From contig CAVWRJ010000013.1 in NCBI GenBank assembly GCA_963757335.1, positions 434,001-498,000 of the forward strand: a DNA stretch of 64,000 nt, read 5' to 3'. The stretch comes from DASQPA01 sp963757335. GTDB lineage: Bacteria; Acidobacteriota; Thermoanaerobaculia; Multivoradales; UBA5704. Below, one piece after another: positions 1 through 7,280 of this stretch (positions are counted from its first letter, which is position 1; each line of letters starts with the position of its first letter). The translations under genes were made by a program, and so were the position numbers. The notes below the pieces were generated by a model that searched no databases, was not told where the DNA came from, and worked only from the letters and a program-made list of their open reading frames with translations.

Positions 1-552
1 CGCGCCGAGAGCTGGGTCAACACCGGCTCGCTCTTGAACCGGATGAACTTCGGCCTGCAGCTCGCCGCTGGCCGGGTGCGGGGGGTGAAGGTCGACCTGG
101 CGGCTTTAAACGGCGGCCACGAGCCCGAGTCGCGCGAGCAGGCGCTCCACACCTATGCCGGCCTTCTCATGCCGGAGCGCGATCTGACCCATGCGATCGA
201 AGTCTTGAAGCCCATGGTGACCGCGCCCGACCTCGCCCGCCGGATCGACGAGGCCACCCCGGAGACCCCGGTAGCGGCCGTGGCATCCGTGGCGTCGGCC
301 GGCGGGATGGCCGCGCGGGCGGGCGGCACGGAGGACGACCAAGAAGAGATGATCTTCGGCGACCTGCCGGTGTCCCCCGGCGACCAGCCGTTATCCAAAG
401 CCGACCAGCCGTCCTCCAAAGCTGGTAAGCCCTCGCTCGACAAGCTTTCGAAAGAGGAGCGCCGCGCCGCGCGGGCGAATTTCCCGGAGCCCACCCCGGT
501 CGAAGAGGTGGTGGGGGTGATCCTCGGATCGCCGGAGTTCCAGAGACGCTAG
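1..552 (+). CDS. DUF1800 family protein, C-terminal part (5' end outside window)
   Basis: The frame is open from base 1 and ends with TAG at 550-552, so only the last 183 residues are seen. The start of the visible part (RAESWVNTGSLLNRMNFGLQ) resembles the C-terminal helical region of DUF1800 proteins. In bacteria these are regularly followed by a DUF1501 gene, as here. The middle of the segment is low-complexity (a Pro/Ala/Lys-rich stretch with repeated short units) and looks like a lineage-specific insert before the conserved terminal sequence VEEVVGVILGSPEFQRR. The function of DUF1800 is not established; the DUF1800/DUF1501 pair is usually considered exported or envelope-linked. The family call rests on the short conserved ends and on the neighbour. 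Confidence 0.75.
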   Translation, partial: RAESWVNTGSLLNRMNFGLQLAAGRVRGVKVDLAALNGGHEPESREQALHTYAGLLMPERDLTHAIEVLKPMVTAPDLARRIDEATPETPVAAVASVASAGGMAARAGGTEDDQEEMIFGDLPVSPGDQPLSKADQPSSKAGKPSLDKLSKEERRAARANFPEPTPVEEVVGVILGSPEFQRR

Positions 553-586
553 AGACCGTGGAGCGGCCGGGCACCCCTGCCGCTCC

Positions 587-693
587 CAGGAGATGGTACT
601 GGCTTTAGTTTGGTTCCGAGGACCGGCGACTGGCTGCGCGACGCCCGAAGGAGCCGGCCCGCAGGATCAAACTAAAGCCAGTACCCAGGAGAT
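587..693. mobile_element. MITE/REP-like insertion with 18-bp inverted repeats and 8-bp target duplication
   Basis: GGTACTGGCTTTAGTTTG at 595-612 is the exact reverse complement of 668-685, giving a 91-bp element (595-685). The 8 bp CAGGAGAT occur immediately outside both ends (587-594 and 686-693), as expected of a target-site duplication. The duplicated 8 bp include the Shine-Dalgarno sequence of the downstream DUF1501 gene. The element has no coding capacity, so it would need a transposase elsewhere in the genome. Confidence 0.8.
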
Positions 694-699
694 ACGACC

Positions 700-1980
700 A
701 TGTTTTCACGCAGAGTGTTCATGAAGGCGGGCGGCATCGCCCTCTTCTCCCTCGGGGCCGGCCCCAAGTTCCTCACCCGTGCCGCCCTGGCCGCTCCCGG
801 CCCGGGGCCGGCCAAGCGCCGCAAGGTGCTGGTGACGATTTTTCAGCGCGGCGCCATGGACGGCCTGGCCGCCGTGCCGCCGGTCGACGCGGCGGCCCTC
901 CAGGGCCTCCGGCCGCGGCTGGCGCTCTCCGCCACCCGGGCCGCGGCGGCGGGGGCCGCCAATGCCGCCAATGCCGGGACCCCCGGTTTGATCGACTTAG
1001 GCGTCGGCTTCGGGCTTCACCCCGCCCTCGCCCCGCTCCAGCCGCTCTGGCAGGAGAAGCGCCTGGCGATCGTCCACGCCGTGGGCTCGCCCGACCCCAC
1101 CCGCTCGCACTTCGACGCCCAGGACTTCATGGAGTCGGGCACCCCGGGCCGCAAGGGGACCCCCTCGGGCTGGCTCAACCGCGCCGTCGGCCTCCTCGGT
1201 CACGAGGGGACGCCGCTGCGCGCCGTCTCGATGACGCCGTCTCTGCCGCGCTCGCTCTACGGCGATCAGCCGGCGATCGCGGTGACCAACCTGAACGACT
1301 TCAAGCTCCGCCTGCCGGGGGCCGACCAGGCGGTGACCGCGGCGGCGGGACAGGGCTTCGAGGCGCTCTACGGCCAGGCGGCCCAGGGCCTCCTCCACGA
1401 CACCGCCCACGAGACCTTCGACGCGGTGCAGATGCTCTCGGCGGCCGAGATCGCCAAATACCGGCCGGCGGACGGCGCGGACTATCCGCAGAGCCCGCTC
1501 GGCCAGGCCCTGAAGCAGATCGCCTTCCTCATCAAGGCGAACGTGGGCCTGGAGATCGCCTTCGCCGAGTCGGGCGGCTGGGACACCCACGTCCAGCAGG
1601 CCGCCACCTTCACCCGCCAGGCGGGCGACCTCGCGAAGTCGATCCACGCCTTCTGGACCGACCTGGGGACCTACCAGGACGACGTCGTCCTCACGACGAT
1701 GACCGAGTTCGGCCGCACGGTGCGCGAGAACGGCTCGGGCGGCACCGACCACGGCCATGGCTCCTGCCTCTTCGTGCTCGGCAACCACGTCGAGGGCGGC
1801 AGGGTCCACGGCGACTTCCCCGGCCTCTCCCAGGGCGCCCTCCACGAGGGGCGGGACCTGCCGGTGACGACCGATTTCCGCGCCGTCTTCTGCGAGCTGG
1901 CCGGCAAGCATCTGGGGGTCCGCCGGGACGACGTCCTCTTCCCCGGCTGGGACGGCAAGCGGTTGAGCTTGATCGCCTGA
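700..1980 (+). CDS. DUF1501 family protein with Tat-type signal
   Basis: 426-residue protein. It starts with ATG at 700, preceded by AGGAGA (687-692), which is part of a duplicated target site of the insertion upstream. The N-terminus carries a twin-arginine-like motif (SRRVFMKAGG) followed by a hydrophobic stretch and AxA-type cleavage region, so export in folded form is likely. The body shows DUF1501 features: the QRGAMDGLAAVPP segment near residue 45, a conserved SHFDAQDFMESG region near residue 140, and ESGGWDTHVQQ and TEFGRTVRENGSGGTDHGHG toward the C-terminus. The last two resemble the metal-binding segments of the alkaline-phosphatase/sulfatase-like fold. The enzymatic role is unknown. 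It lies directly downstream of a DUF1800 gene, the standard arrangement of this pair. Confidence 0.9.
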   Translation: MFSRRVFMKAGGIALFSLGAGPKFLTRAALAAPGPGPAKRRKVLVTIFQRGAMDGLAAVPPVDAAALQGLRPRLALSATRAAAAGAANAANAGTPGLIDLGVGFGLHPALAPLQPLWQEKRLAIVHAVGSPDPTRSHFDAQDFMESGTPGRKGTPSGWLNRAVGLLGHEGTPLRAVSMTPSLPRSLYGDQPAIAVTNLNDFKLRLPGADQAVTAAAGQGFEALYGQAAQGLLHDTAHETFDAVQMLSAAEIAKYRPADGADYPQSPLGQALKQIAFLIKANVGLEIAFAESGGWDTHVQQAATFTRQAGDLAKSIHAFWTDLGTYQDDVVLTTMTEFGRTVRENGSGGTDHGHGSCLFVLGNHVEGGRVHGDFPGLSQGALHEGRDLPVTTDFRAVFCELAGKHLGVRRDDVLFPGWDGKRLSLIA

Positions 1981-1996
1981 ACCGCGGACGACCTAG

Positions 1997-2032
1997 GCCC
2001 GCCGCGCTCCTCCCTCCAGGGGCGCGGCGGGC
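1997..2032. terminator. Hairpin after the DUF1501 gene
   Basis: GCCCGCCGCGC (1997-2007) pairs with GCGCGGCGGGC (2022-2032): 11 perfect base pairs and a 14-nt loop, 17 bp after the stop codon. The following CTCTCTCTAAAA is only moderately U-rich, so termination strength is uncertain. Confidence 0.6.
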
Positions 2033-2091
2033 CCGGGCTGCTCTCTCTAAAACTCCCCGCAACCTTTTCTCAACCCTCTCCGTATACCCTC

Positions 2092-2129
2092 TTGACCATC
2101 AACTACCGAGGTAGTACTATCCTGGTAGT
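2092..2129 (+). promoter_or_regulatory. Promoter with tandem BlaI-type operators
   Basis: TTGACC (2092-2097) and TACTAT (2115-2120) are spaced by 17 bp. Two adjacent 14-bp dyads, ACTACCGAGGTAGT (2102-2115) and ACTATCCTGGTAGT (2116-2129), cover the spacer, the -10 box and the likely start point. The ACTA..TAGT arms match the kind of dyad bound by BlaI/MecI repressors, and the gene just downstream encodes such a repressor, so autorepression is likely. Confidence 0.8.
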
Positions 2130-2152
2130 TGAACGGTAGGAGGAACGGTTCC

Positions 2153-2539
2153 ATGGACGAAACATCTCACCACCTGGGCGATCTGCAGCTGGCCATCATG
2201 CGCTCCCTCTGGCGACGGGAAGAGGGCACGGTAGCGGATGTGCACGAGGATCTGGAGGCCGAGCGCGGCCTCGCTCTGACCACCATTGCCACCATGCTCG
2301 CCAAGCTCGAAAAGCGGGGGGTCGTCGAGCACCGGATGGACGGCCGCCGGTTCGTCTACCGACCGCGGATCGACGAGGGTCAGGTCCGCCGCTCGATGGT
2401 CGCCGAGCTCACCTCGCAACTTTTCCGGGGCGACGTCACCGCCCTCGTCAACCATCTTCTGTCGGAGCACGAAATCGAGACCGGCGAGCTGGCGCAGCTA
2501 AAGGCGCTCATCTCCGCCCGTGAGAAGGAGGAACTCTGA
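2153..2539 (+). CDS. BlaI/MecI/CopY family transcriptional repressor
   Basis: 128-residue winged-helix regulator. ATG 2153 is chosen over an upstream in-frame TTG at 2129 because AGGAGG (2139-2144) sits at the right distance and the upstream codon lies inside the operator. The N-terminal part (LGDLQLAIMRSLWRREEGTV, then TTIATMLAKLEKRGVVEH) is the typical BlaI DNA-binding domain. The C-terminal helices match the dimerisation region that is cleaved in BlaI/MecI. The stop codon overlaps the start of the M56 peptidase gene (TGATG), so the two are translationally coupled. The pair should form a sensor-repressor unit. The effector need not be a beta-lactam, because no beta-lactamase gene adjoins. 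Confidence 0.93.
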   Translation: MDETSHHLGDLQLAIMRSLWRREEGTVADVHEDLEAERGLALTTIATMLAKLEKRGVVEHRMDGRRFVYRPRIDEGQVRRSMVAELTSQLFRGDVTALVNHLLSEHEIETGELAQLKALISAREKEEL

Positions 2540-4734
2540 TGTTCGGTCACGCTACCGCCTGGCTCTTGACCTACGCGCTCCACAGCACCCTCCTCCTCGC
2601 CCTCGCTGGGCTGGCCTCAGGGCCGCTCGGGCGGCGCTCGCTCCGGCTGGAGGAGGCGGTCTGGCGGGTGGCGCTCCTGGGCGCCCTCGCCACCAGCACC
2701 TTCCAGGTCGCGACCGGCTGGCACCCGGTCGCCGCCCTCCACCTGCCCGCCGCCACCGTAGCGACGGCGACGGCGCCCGCGGCAATATCGCCAACATCGC
2801 CAACATCGCCAACATCGCCAATATCGCCAATATCGCCAATATCGCAGATATCACCGCCATCGCCGACATCCTTCTATAGGGAAGAGGCGCTCGGGTCGGC
2901 CTCGGGGGTCTCCCGGGCCAGGGTGGCCGAAATCCCCGCAGCTCCGGAGCCGCTCCCGGCAGCTGCCGCGGTACCGGTTCCCGAGCCCTCCTCCCAGGCG
3001 CCGGGACCGGTCTGGATGGCGAAACTGATCGGCCTCTGGGCAGCGGTCGCCTTCCTCCTCTCCCTCCGCCTGGCGTTCGCCCACCTGAGCTTGAGGCGGC
3101 GGCTCCGCGCCCGGCTGGAGGTCTCGGGTGGCACTCTGCTGCGCATCCTCGACCGGCTGGCACCGGCGGCGGGCCTCCCCCGTCCTATCCGGCTGACCTG
3201 CTCGCCCGTCCTGCCGGTGCCGGTCGCTCTCGGCGTCCTGCGGCCGGAGATCGCGGTGCCACCGCGGGCCCTCTCGCACCTCTCTCCGGGAGAGCAGGAG
3301 AGCCTTCTCGCCCACGAGCTGGCCCACCTCGTCCGCCGCGACCCGGTCTGGCTGGCCGGCGGCCAGCTCCTCACGAGCCTCCTCTTCTTCCAGCCGCTCA
3401 ACTGGGTGGCCCGGCGCCGGCTGCGCGAGATCTCGGAGATCCTCTCTGACGAGTGGGCGGTCGGCCGGACGGGAGAGCCGCTGTCGCTCGCCCGCTGCCT
3501 CGCCGAGGTAGCCCAGTGGACGCTCGAACCGGTCCGTCTCCTCCCGGTCCCCGGCATGGCCGACCGGCCGTCGAACTTGAGCCGCCGCATCCACCGTCTC
3601 TTGGACGGGGAGCGGGAGCGCAACCGGATGCCCCGCTGGGGCCTGGCGGCCCTGGGTGTCCTCGTGCTTTCGATGGCCGTGGTGGCCCCCGGCTTCACGG
3701 CGCCGGAGAAGCCGGCCGTCCCGCCGGCTCCCTCTGCTCCCGCGGTCGCGCCAGCGCCGGAAGCTCCGGAAGCTCCGGAAGCTCGAGAAGCCCCGGAGAC
3801 CGCGCCGGCCCCGGTCGTCGCCCCGGTGCCGCCCGTCCCTCCCGCTCCGTCGGTACCCAAAGCCCCGAGGGCGGCCCGCCCGCCGCATCCGCCCCGTCTG
3901 CCGCGGCCTGCCCTGGCGGCACCGCCCGCTCCACCGGCTCCTCTCCCGCACCACGGCCTGACCGCGGAAGAGCGGGCGGAGATCGAGTCGACTCGCGCCG
4001 AGGCGAGGGCGGAGACCGCCGAGTCCGATCGCCTCACCCAGGAGCAGATCGCCCGCATCCAGGTCGATGCCGAGCGACTGTCGCGCGAAATGACGGAGCA
4101 CCTGAAGCCGCAGATGGAAGAGCTGGAGAAACTCGCGGCCCAAGCGGAGGCCCAGCGGCCGAGCGACGCGGAGCTCCGGGAGCTGGAGCGGCAGGTCGAG
4201 GCGGCCACCCGGCACCTCCGGTCGCCCGAAGAGGAGGCCCGCTTCGAAGCCGACGTCCGTAAGCTCGCCGAGACCGAGGGCTTGAGTAAGGAGGAGCGGA
4301 AGCACCTCCAGGAAGAGGTGCGGCGGATGGCGGAGTCGATGCGCCCCCGTCCCGAGGAGCTCGCAGCCATGAAGAAACTCGCCGAGCGCCACGCCCAGCT
4401 CTCGCGCCAGCTGAGCCGCGAGCAGATCGAGAAGATGAAGGCCGTCCGCCAGGAGATGGAAAAGGAGATGGCCGCCATGCGGCAGACCATGCAGCGCGAC
4501 ATGGCGAAGGAGTTCAAAGACATGCACGAGGAGCTGCGGCAGGAACGGGAACGGCGGGAGGGTCTACCCCGGCCGCATCTCCGGCCCAGGATCGCCCCCA
4601 AGCTAGCCCCGGCTCCGCGGCCTCGCCCGGGAGCGCTCCCGCCTCCCGCCGCGCAGCTCGCCCCCGTTCCGGCCTCCCCTCCGGACTCGCCCGAAGGCGC
4701 CCTCCCGCCGCCACCACCCGCTTCGCCGCGTTGA
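2539..4734 (+). CDS. M56 (BlaR1-like) membrane metallopeptidase with long low-complexity tail
   Basis: 731 residues. N-terminal hydrophobic segments precede a zinc-peptidase domain with HELAH at residues 259-263 and a downstream SDEWAV motif, as in BlaR1/MecR1 M56 peptidases. A further membrane segment lies near residue 370 (GLAALGVLVLSMAVVAPGF). There is no penicillin-binding sensor domain. Instead the C-terminal 350 residues are Pro/Ala-rich and then strongly charged and coiled-coil-like (EEELEKLAAQAEAQ-type heptads), ending in Pro-rich sequence. Residues around 80-110 are encoded by a 9-bp tandem repeat. It overlaps the repressor gene by one base. By analogy it would sense an envelope signal and inactivate the repressor; the signal is unknown. 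Confidence 0.9.
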   Translation: MFGHATAWLLTYALHSTLLLALAGLASGPLGRRSLRLEEAVWRVALLGALATSTFQVATGWHPVAALHLPAATVATATAPAAISPTSPTSPTSPISPISPISQISPPSPTSFYREEALGSASGVSRARVAEIPAAPEPLPAAAAVPVPEPSSQAPGPVWMAKLIGLWAAVAFLLSLRLAFAHLSLRRRLRARLEVSGGTLLRILDRLAPAAGLPRPIRLTCSPVLPVPVALGVLRPEIAVPPRALSHLSPGEQESLLAHELAHLVRRDPVWLAGGQLLTSLLFFQPLNWVARRRLREISEILSDEWAVGRTGEPLSLARCLAEVAQWTLEPVRLLPVPGMADRPSNLSRRIHRLLDGERERNRMPRWGLAALGVLVLSMAVVAPGFTAPEKPAVPPAPSAPAVAPAPEAPEAPEAREAPETAPAPVVAPVPPVPPAPSVPKAPRAARPPHPPRLPRPALAAPPAPPAPLPHHGLTAEERAEIESTRAEARAETAESDRLTQEQIARIQVDAERLSREMTEHLKPQMEELEKLAAQAEAQRPSDAELRELERQVEAATRHLRSPEEEARFEADVRKLAETEGLSKEERKHLQEEVRRMAESMRPRPEELAAMKKLAERHAQLSRQLSREQIEKMKAVRQEMEKEMAAMRQTMQRDMAKEFKDMHEELRQERERREGLPRPHLRPRIAPKLAPAPRPRPGALPPPAAQLAPVPASPPDSPEGALPPPPPASPR
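2785..2862. repeat. 9-bp tandem repeat inside the M56 gene
   Basis: About eight units of AACATCGCC / AATATCGCC follow each other in frame, encoding a run of SPT and SPI triplets in the loop between the first hydrophobic segments and the peptidase domain. Unit number can change without shifting the frame. Confidence 0.85.
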
Positions 4735-5077
4735 GGATGGCGACAGACTAGCTAGTCTAGGCGGCGGGGCGAGCTGGCCGGATGCGAAGGTGAGCCGGAG
4801 CGGCTGGTGACGCACGGCCGCCAGTGAAACGGCGAAGGCCGCGTAGGCCGCCGCGTGCTGCGGGTCGGCGATCGCGCGCACCTTGCCGATCGCCCGGCCG
4901 CCGGGAGCGAGCTAGCCCGTGTTTTAGTTTCTGGAGGGTGCGCAAACACTTTCAGAGGTAGGTTTCAGTTTTCTCAGAGATAGGAGCGCGAGCCGCGCCG
5001 GTTCTTGAAGCTGGCCGTGAAATTCGGCGCAAGTCGGGCGGTGAAAGGCAAGCGTTGGGCTCGAGGACCGCGGAATC
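4735..5077. other. Intergenic stretch without a supported gene
   Basis: No open frame here has a ribosome binding site or recognisable protein. A perfect 14-bp palindrome AGACTAGCTAGTCT lies at 4745-4758, eleven bases after the M56 stop. ACTAGCTAG recurs at 5419-5427 at the other side of the gap. A minus-strand frame over 4760-4880 reads like protein but has no credible start and may be a relic. Confidence 0.5.
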
Positions 5078-5365
5078 CGGTCATCCGCTCCCGGCAGCGG
5101 GTCGCCCGCTACCAGGCGCGGACCCTTCGCTCGGAGGAGCGGATCGCCCGCGACGGGGAGCGAGCCGCCCGCTGCCGGCCGCGAGCCCCTCGCTCCGGGC
5201 AGCGGATCGCTGGCTCCGGACAGCGGATCGTCGGCGGCCGGAAGCGAGCCGCCGGCTCCCGGTAGCGGAGGACTGGCTCCCGGCAGCGGATCGTCCGCTC
5301 CCGGGAGCGGCGGACCGGCGGCAGGCGCGGATCACTCGCTGCCGGGAGCGGATCACCGCCGGGGC
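5078..5365. repeat. Degenerate 21-bp tandem array
   Basis: About 13 diverged copies of a unit related to GCTCCCGGCAGCGGATCGTCC. The anchor GGATCG or a variant of it falls at 5099, 5141, 5162, 5183, 5204, 5225, 5246, 5267, 5288 and 5309, exactly 21 bp or a multiple apart, with one slip near 5329. Because 21 is a multiple of 3, several frames stay open and yield heptad-periodic Arg-rich peptides, but none has a credible start. Confidence 0.8.
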
Positions 5366-5423
5366 GCCGAAGGTCGGCGAGGGACATGGAGAGACAGGAT
5401 AATTGATGACACAGTAGTACTAG

Positions 5424-6158
5424 CTAGGCGTTCGGCGCGGTGCGGACGCTCTTCAGCATGGCGAAGAAGGCGTCCCGCTGGGGAGCGAGGGTCTTGTCCG
5501 GCCCGGTGGCCTTGAAGAACCAGGGGCCGCCGGGCCCTTCGACGACCGCCCCGAGCAGGCGGGCATCGGTCACGGGGCTGGAGGGCCCCATCCCCATCGA
5601 GCTCGGTTTCAAGGTGCCGTGCACGTCGACCCAGGTCACCTTGAGACCATGAGATTCGAGCGTGCCGCGCGCCGGCTTCGGCGTCCCGGGGCCCGCCTCC
5701 ATCTGGTCGGTCCAGCGCTGGAGATTGGCGTCGATGCTCCCCCCCTGCCCGGCGCCGAAGTAGAAGACCCCGAGCTCCCCCGCCCCGGCCGCACCGGGGA
5801 TCGACGCCTGGGCGAGCCGCATGGAGGAGCCGGGGGTCTCGGAGGTCCACGCCTTCGGCAGGTCGAATTGGAGCTTGCCGTTCTCGACGGCGGCCTCGCC
5901 CGAGGAGGGAGCGGTGGGGGCGCCGGCGTCCGGGGTCGTGCCGCGCGAGGAGATCGGCCCCAGGCCTGCATCGGGAGCCGGAGCGGGTGCTGGAGACGAT
6001 GGGGCGGCCTCGGGCGCGGTCACCGGGGAGGGGGCTGGCGCCTGCGCAGTCTGGGCAGGCATCGGTTCCTGTTTCCCGCCGCAGGCGATGCCGGTGATAC
6101 CCGCGATGCCGGTGGCGCCGAGGAGGAGGATCGGGAGCAGGGTGGAGCGTCGGGGCAT
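5424..6158 (-). CDS. Putative lipoprotein of unknown function
   Basis: 244 residues. The N-terminus is a lipoprotein signal: basic start (MPRRST), hydrophobic core, and a lipobox ending in GIAC near residue 26, followed by a Pro/Ala-rich linker of about 70 residues. The globular part from about residue 90 (LPKAWTSETPGSSMRLAQA... GELGVFYFGAGQGGS) resembles uncharacterised proteins I associate with Acidobacteria and Planctomycetes, with no assigned function. The signal region contains 9-bp repeats (ATGIAGITGIA). The gene stands alone, with selC divergent on one side and the 21-bp array on the other. It is probably an outer-membrane-anchored periplasmic protein. Confidence 0.75.
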   Translation of the reverse strand: MPRRSTLLPILLLGATGIAGITGIACGGKQEPMPAQTAQAPAPSPVTAPEAAPSSPAPAPAPDAGLGPISSRGTTPDAGAPTAPSSGEAAVENGKLQFDLPKAWTSETPGSSMRLAQASIPGAAGAGELGVFYFGAGQGGSIDANLQRWTDQMEAGPGTPKPARGTLESHGLKVTWVDVHGTLKPSSMGMGPSSPVTDARLLGAVVEGPGGPWFFKATGPDKTLAPQRDAFFAMLKSVRTAPNA

Positions 6159-6230
6159 CTTTCGGGTCCTCGCTTAAAGAGGGGAGGAGATTATCACCCC
6201 CCAGCCCAGGTGTTCCGCTAGAATCGGTAC

Positions 6231-6330
6231 GGAAGCGCTCGGGGGCTGGTGCCTTTCGCGGTCTTCAAAACCGTTGTCCCGTACCGGTTGCGGTCCGGGG
6301 GGTGGGTTCGATTCCCATGCGCTTCCGCCA
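6231..6330 (+). tRNA. selC: tRNA-Sec (anticodon UCA), CCA encoded
   Basis: 100-nt selenocysteine tRNA. The acceptor stem is 8 bp (GGAAGCGC with GCGCTTCC), followed by discriminator G and encoded CCA (6328-6330). The long D stem GGGGGC/GCCTTT contains G-U pairs, the anticodon loop CTTCAAA holds TCA at 6265-6267, and a long variable arm and a T arm with GGGTTCGATTCCC follow. The 8-bp acceptor, long variable arm and UCA anticodon are diagnostic. The organism should therefore have SelA/SelB/SelD, which are not in this window. A TAGAAT box at about 6218-6223 is a possible -10 element. Confidence 0.95.
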
Positions 6331-6412
6331 GTCGGTTCAAAGATCTTCGTCTGGTACACACCTCTGACAAGCCCTCGCGGGGATGTTTTTTCAGTCTCTT
6401 GACTGCTCATGC

Positions 6413-6440
6413 TTGCCATGCACCGCCCTTTGTGTATACT
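6413..6440 (+). promoter_or_regulatory. Promoter of the small Cys-rich peptide gene
   Basis: TTGCCA (6413-6418) and TATACT (6435-6440) are spaced by 16 bp in an AT-rich stretch about 45 bp before the start codon. An alternative -35, TTGACT (6399-6404), is too far from the -10 box. Confidence 0.55.
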
Positions 6441-6483
6441 TTAGGTGTTATGGAATGCCTGCGAAAAAAATAAGGAGAACCTC

Positions 6484-6681
6484 GTGAAAAGGAAACTGCT
6501 TTTGCTCAGTGGAATCTTGGTCCTACCTCTATTTGTCGACTCAGCTCAGACGTTCGCCATTCCTGATTGTAGTACGCTGGTTAAACAAACTTGTACAAAC
6601 GGCGCAACAAATAGTTGTACTATCGATGCATTCGTCTACGACTGCGAGTGCACCAATAACAGGTGGAACTGCACCTCGTAG
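6484..6681 (+). CDS. Small secreted Cys-rich peptide
   Basis: 65 residues starting at GTG 6484, with AAGGAGA (6472-6478) six bases upstream; a longer frame from 6445 would ignore this site. A classical signal peptide (KRKLLLLSGILVLPLFVDS) precedes a mature part of about 40 residues with six cysteines, ending in CECTNNRWNCTS. The gene is clearly richer in A+T than its neighbours, suggesting foreign origin or recent arrival. It lies between selC and a collapsed selC copy, just upstream of a lanthipeptide-like precursor. A second secreted Cys-rich protein at 9748 also starts MKRK and ends with a CDCTNN motif, so the two may be distant relatives. Function unknown; a bacteriocin-like or disulfide-rich secreted peptide is possible. 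Confidence 0.75.
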   Translation: MKRKLLLLSGILVLPLFVDSAQTFAIPDCSTLVKQTCTNGATNSCTIDAFVYDCECTNNRWNCTS

Positions 6682-6850
6682 ATAGGCAAGTCGCTGACAT
6701 GCCCCGGCGCCGGGGGGGCCCATTCCCGCCAGACCACGAACCGCCTAGACCGCAGAGCGTCCTGCCGCTTCCGTGACCTGCTGCGCCCCGGCCGGCGGCG
6801 ACCGTCCCGGGGTGAGGCGACCGGGGCACCTTAAGGATGAAGGAGTCACC

Positions 6851-7003
6851 ATGCACAAAACAAAGAAGCTCGGCAAGCTGACGCTCTCGAAGGAGACCCT
6901 GCGGAACGTCGTCGAAGGTGAGCTGAAGCGGGTGGCGGGCGGCATCGTCGAGACCGACACCCCGTCGGAATGCTTCTGCGTCGCGGCCGCGGTCGGCAGC
7001 TGA
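6851..7003 (+). CDS. Class I lanthipeptide-like precursor peptide (copy 1)
   Basis: 50 residues, with AAGGAG six bases before the ATG. The leader has the KLxLSKETLRxxxExEL pattern seen in precursor peptides annotated as class I lanthipeptides in Bacteroidota and Acidobacteriota, and ends in VAGG. The putative core IVETDTPSECFCVAAAVGS places Thr35, Thr37 and Ser39 before Cys41 and Cys43, the order needed for lanthionine rings. No LanB, LanC or LanT gene is in the window, so maturation, if any, would be by enzymes elsewhere. A close paralogue lies at 9421. The family call is pattern recognition; modification is inference. Confidence 0.7.
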   Translation: MHKTKKLGKLTLSKETLRNVVEGELKRVAGGIVETDTPSECFCVAAAVGS

Positions 7004-7022
7004 GCGAATCCCACGATAAAGG

Positions 7023-7056
7023 TTCGGGCCGCCCGCCGGATGGTGGGCGGCCCGAA
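7023..7056 (+). terminator. Hairpin after precursor copy 1
   Basis: TTCGGGCCGCCC (7023-7034) pairs perfectly with GGGCGGCCCGAA (7045-7056), 12 bp with a 10-nt loop, about 20 bases after the stop codon. The trailing sequence is only modestly T-rich. A near-identical stem occurs at 10235-10266. Confidence 0.7.
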
Positions 7057-7280
7057 TCTCCAAAATCTCTCCTTCCGGACCCTGGCGCTTAGTCCGGCAT
7101 CGCTTCCGCCACAATTCACTGGTCGCTTCAGGACCGGCCTTCCGATCGCGACAGCCAGTAGCAGGCGAGGGGTCCTACAAAGAAATTTTCATGAATCTTG
7201 GGACCTCAGGCGATCTTCTGTGCGGCAGGAGAGACCTCGGTAGGGCCCGCCAGCCGTAGGCTATGGGCTAGAATTCGCGC

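Noticed and set aside
2520..2879. A 119-residue frame ending in IANIAN repeats
   Set aside because: It is the out-of-frame reading of the 9-bp repeat within the M56 gene.
4603..4949. Short minus-strand frames after the M56 gene
   Set aside because: Protein-like stretches without credible start or family; could be a relic but not supportable.
5005..5402. Arg-rich small proteins encoded by the first 21-bp array
   Set aside because: Several frames are open at once because the period is a multiple of three; no ribosome binding site and no conserved composition.
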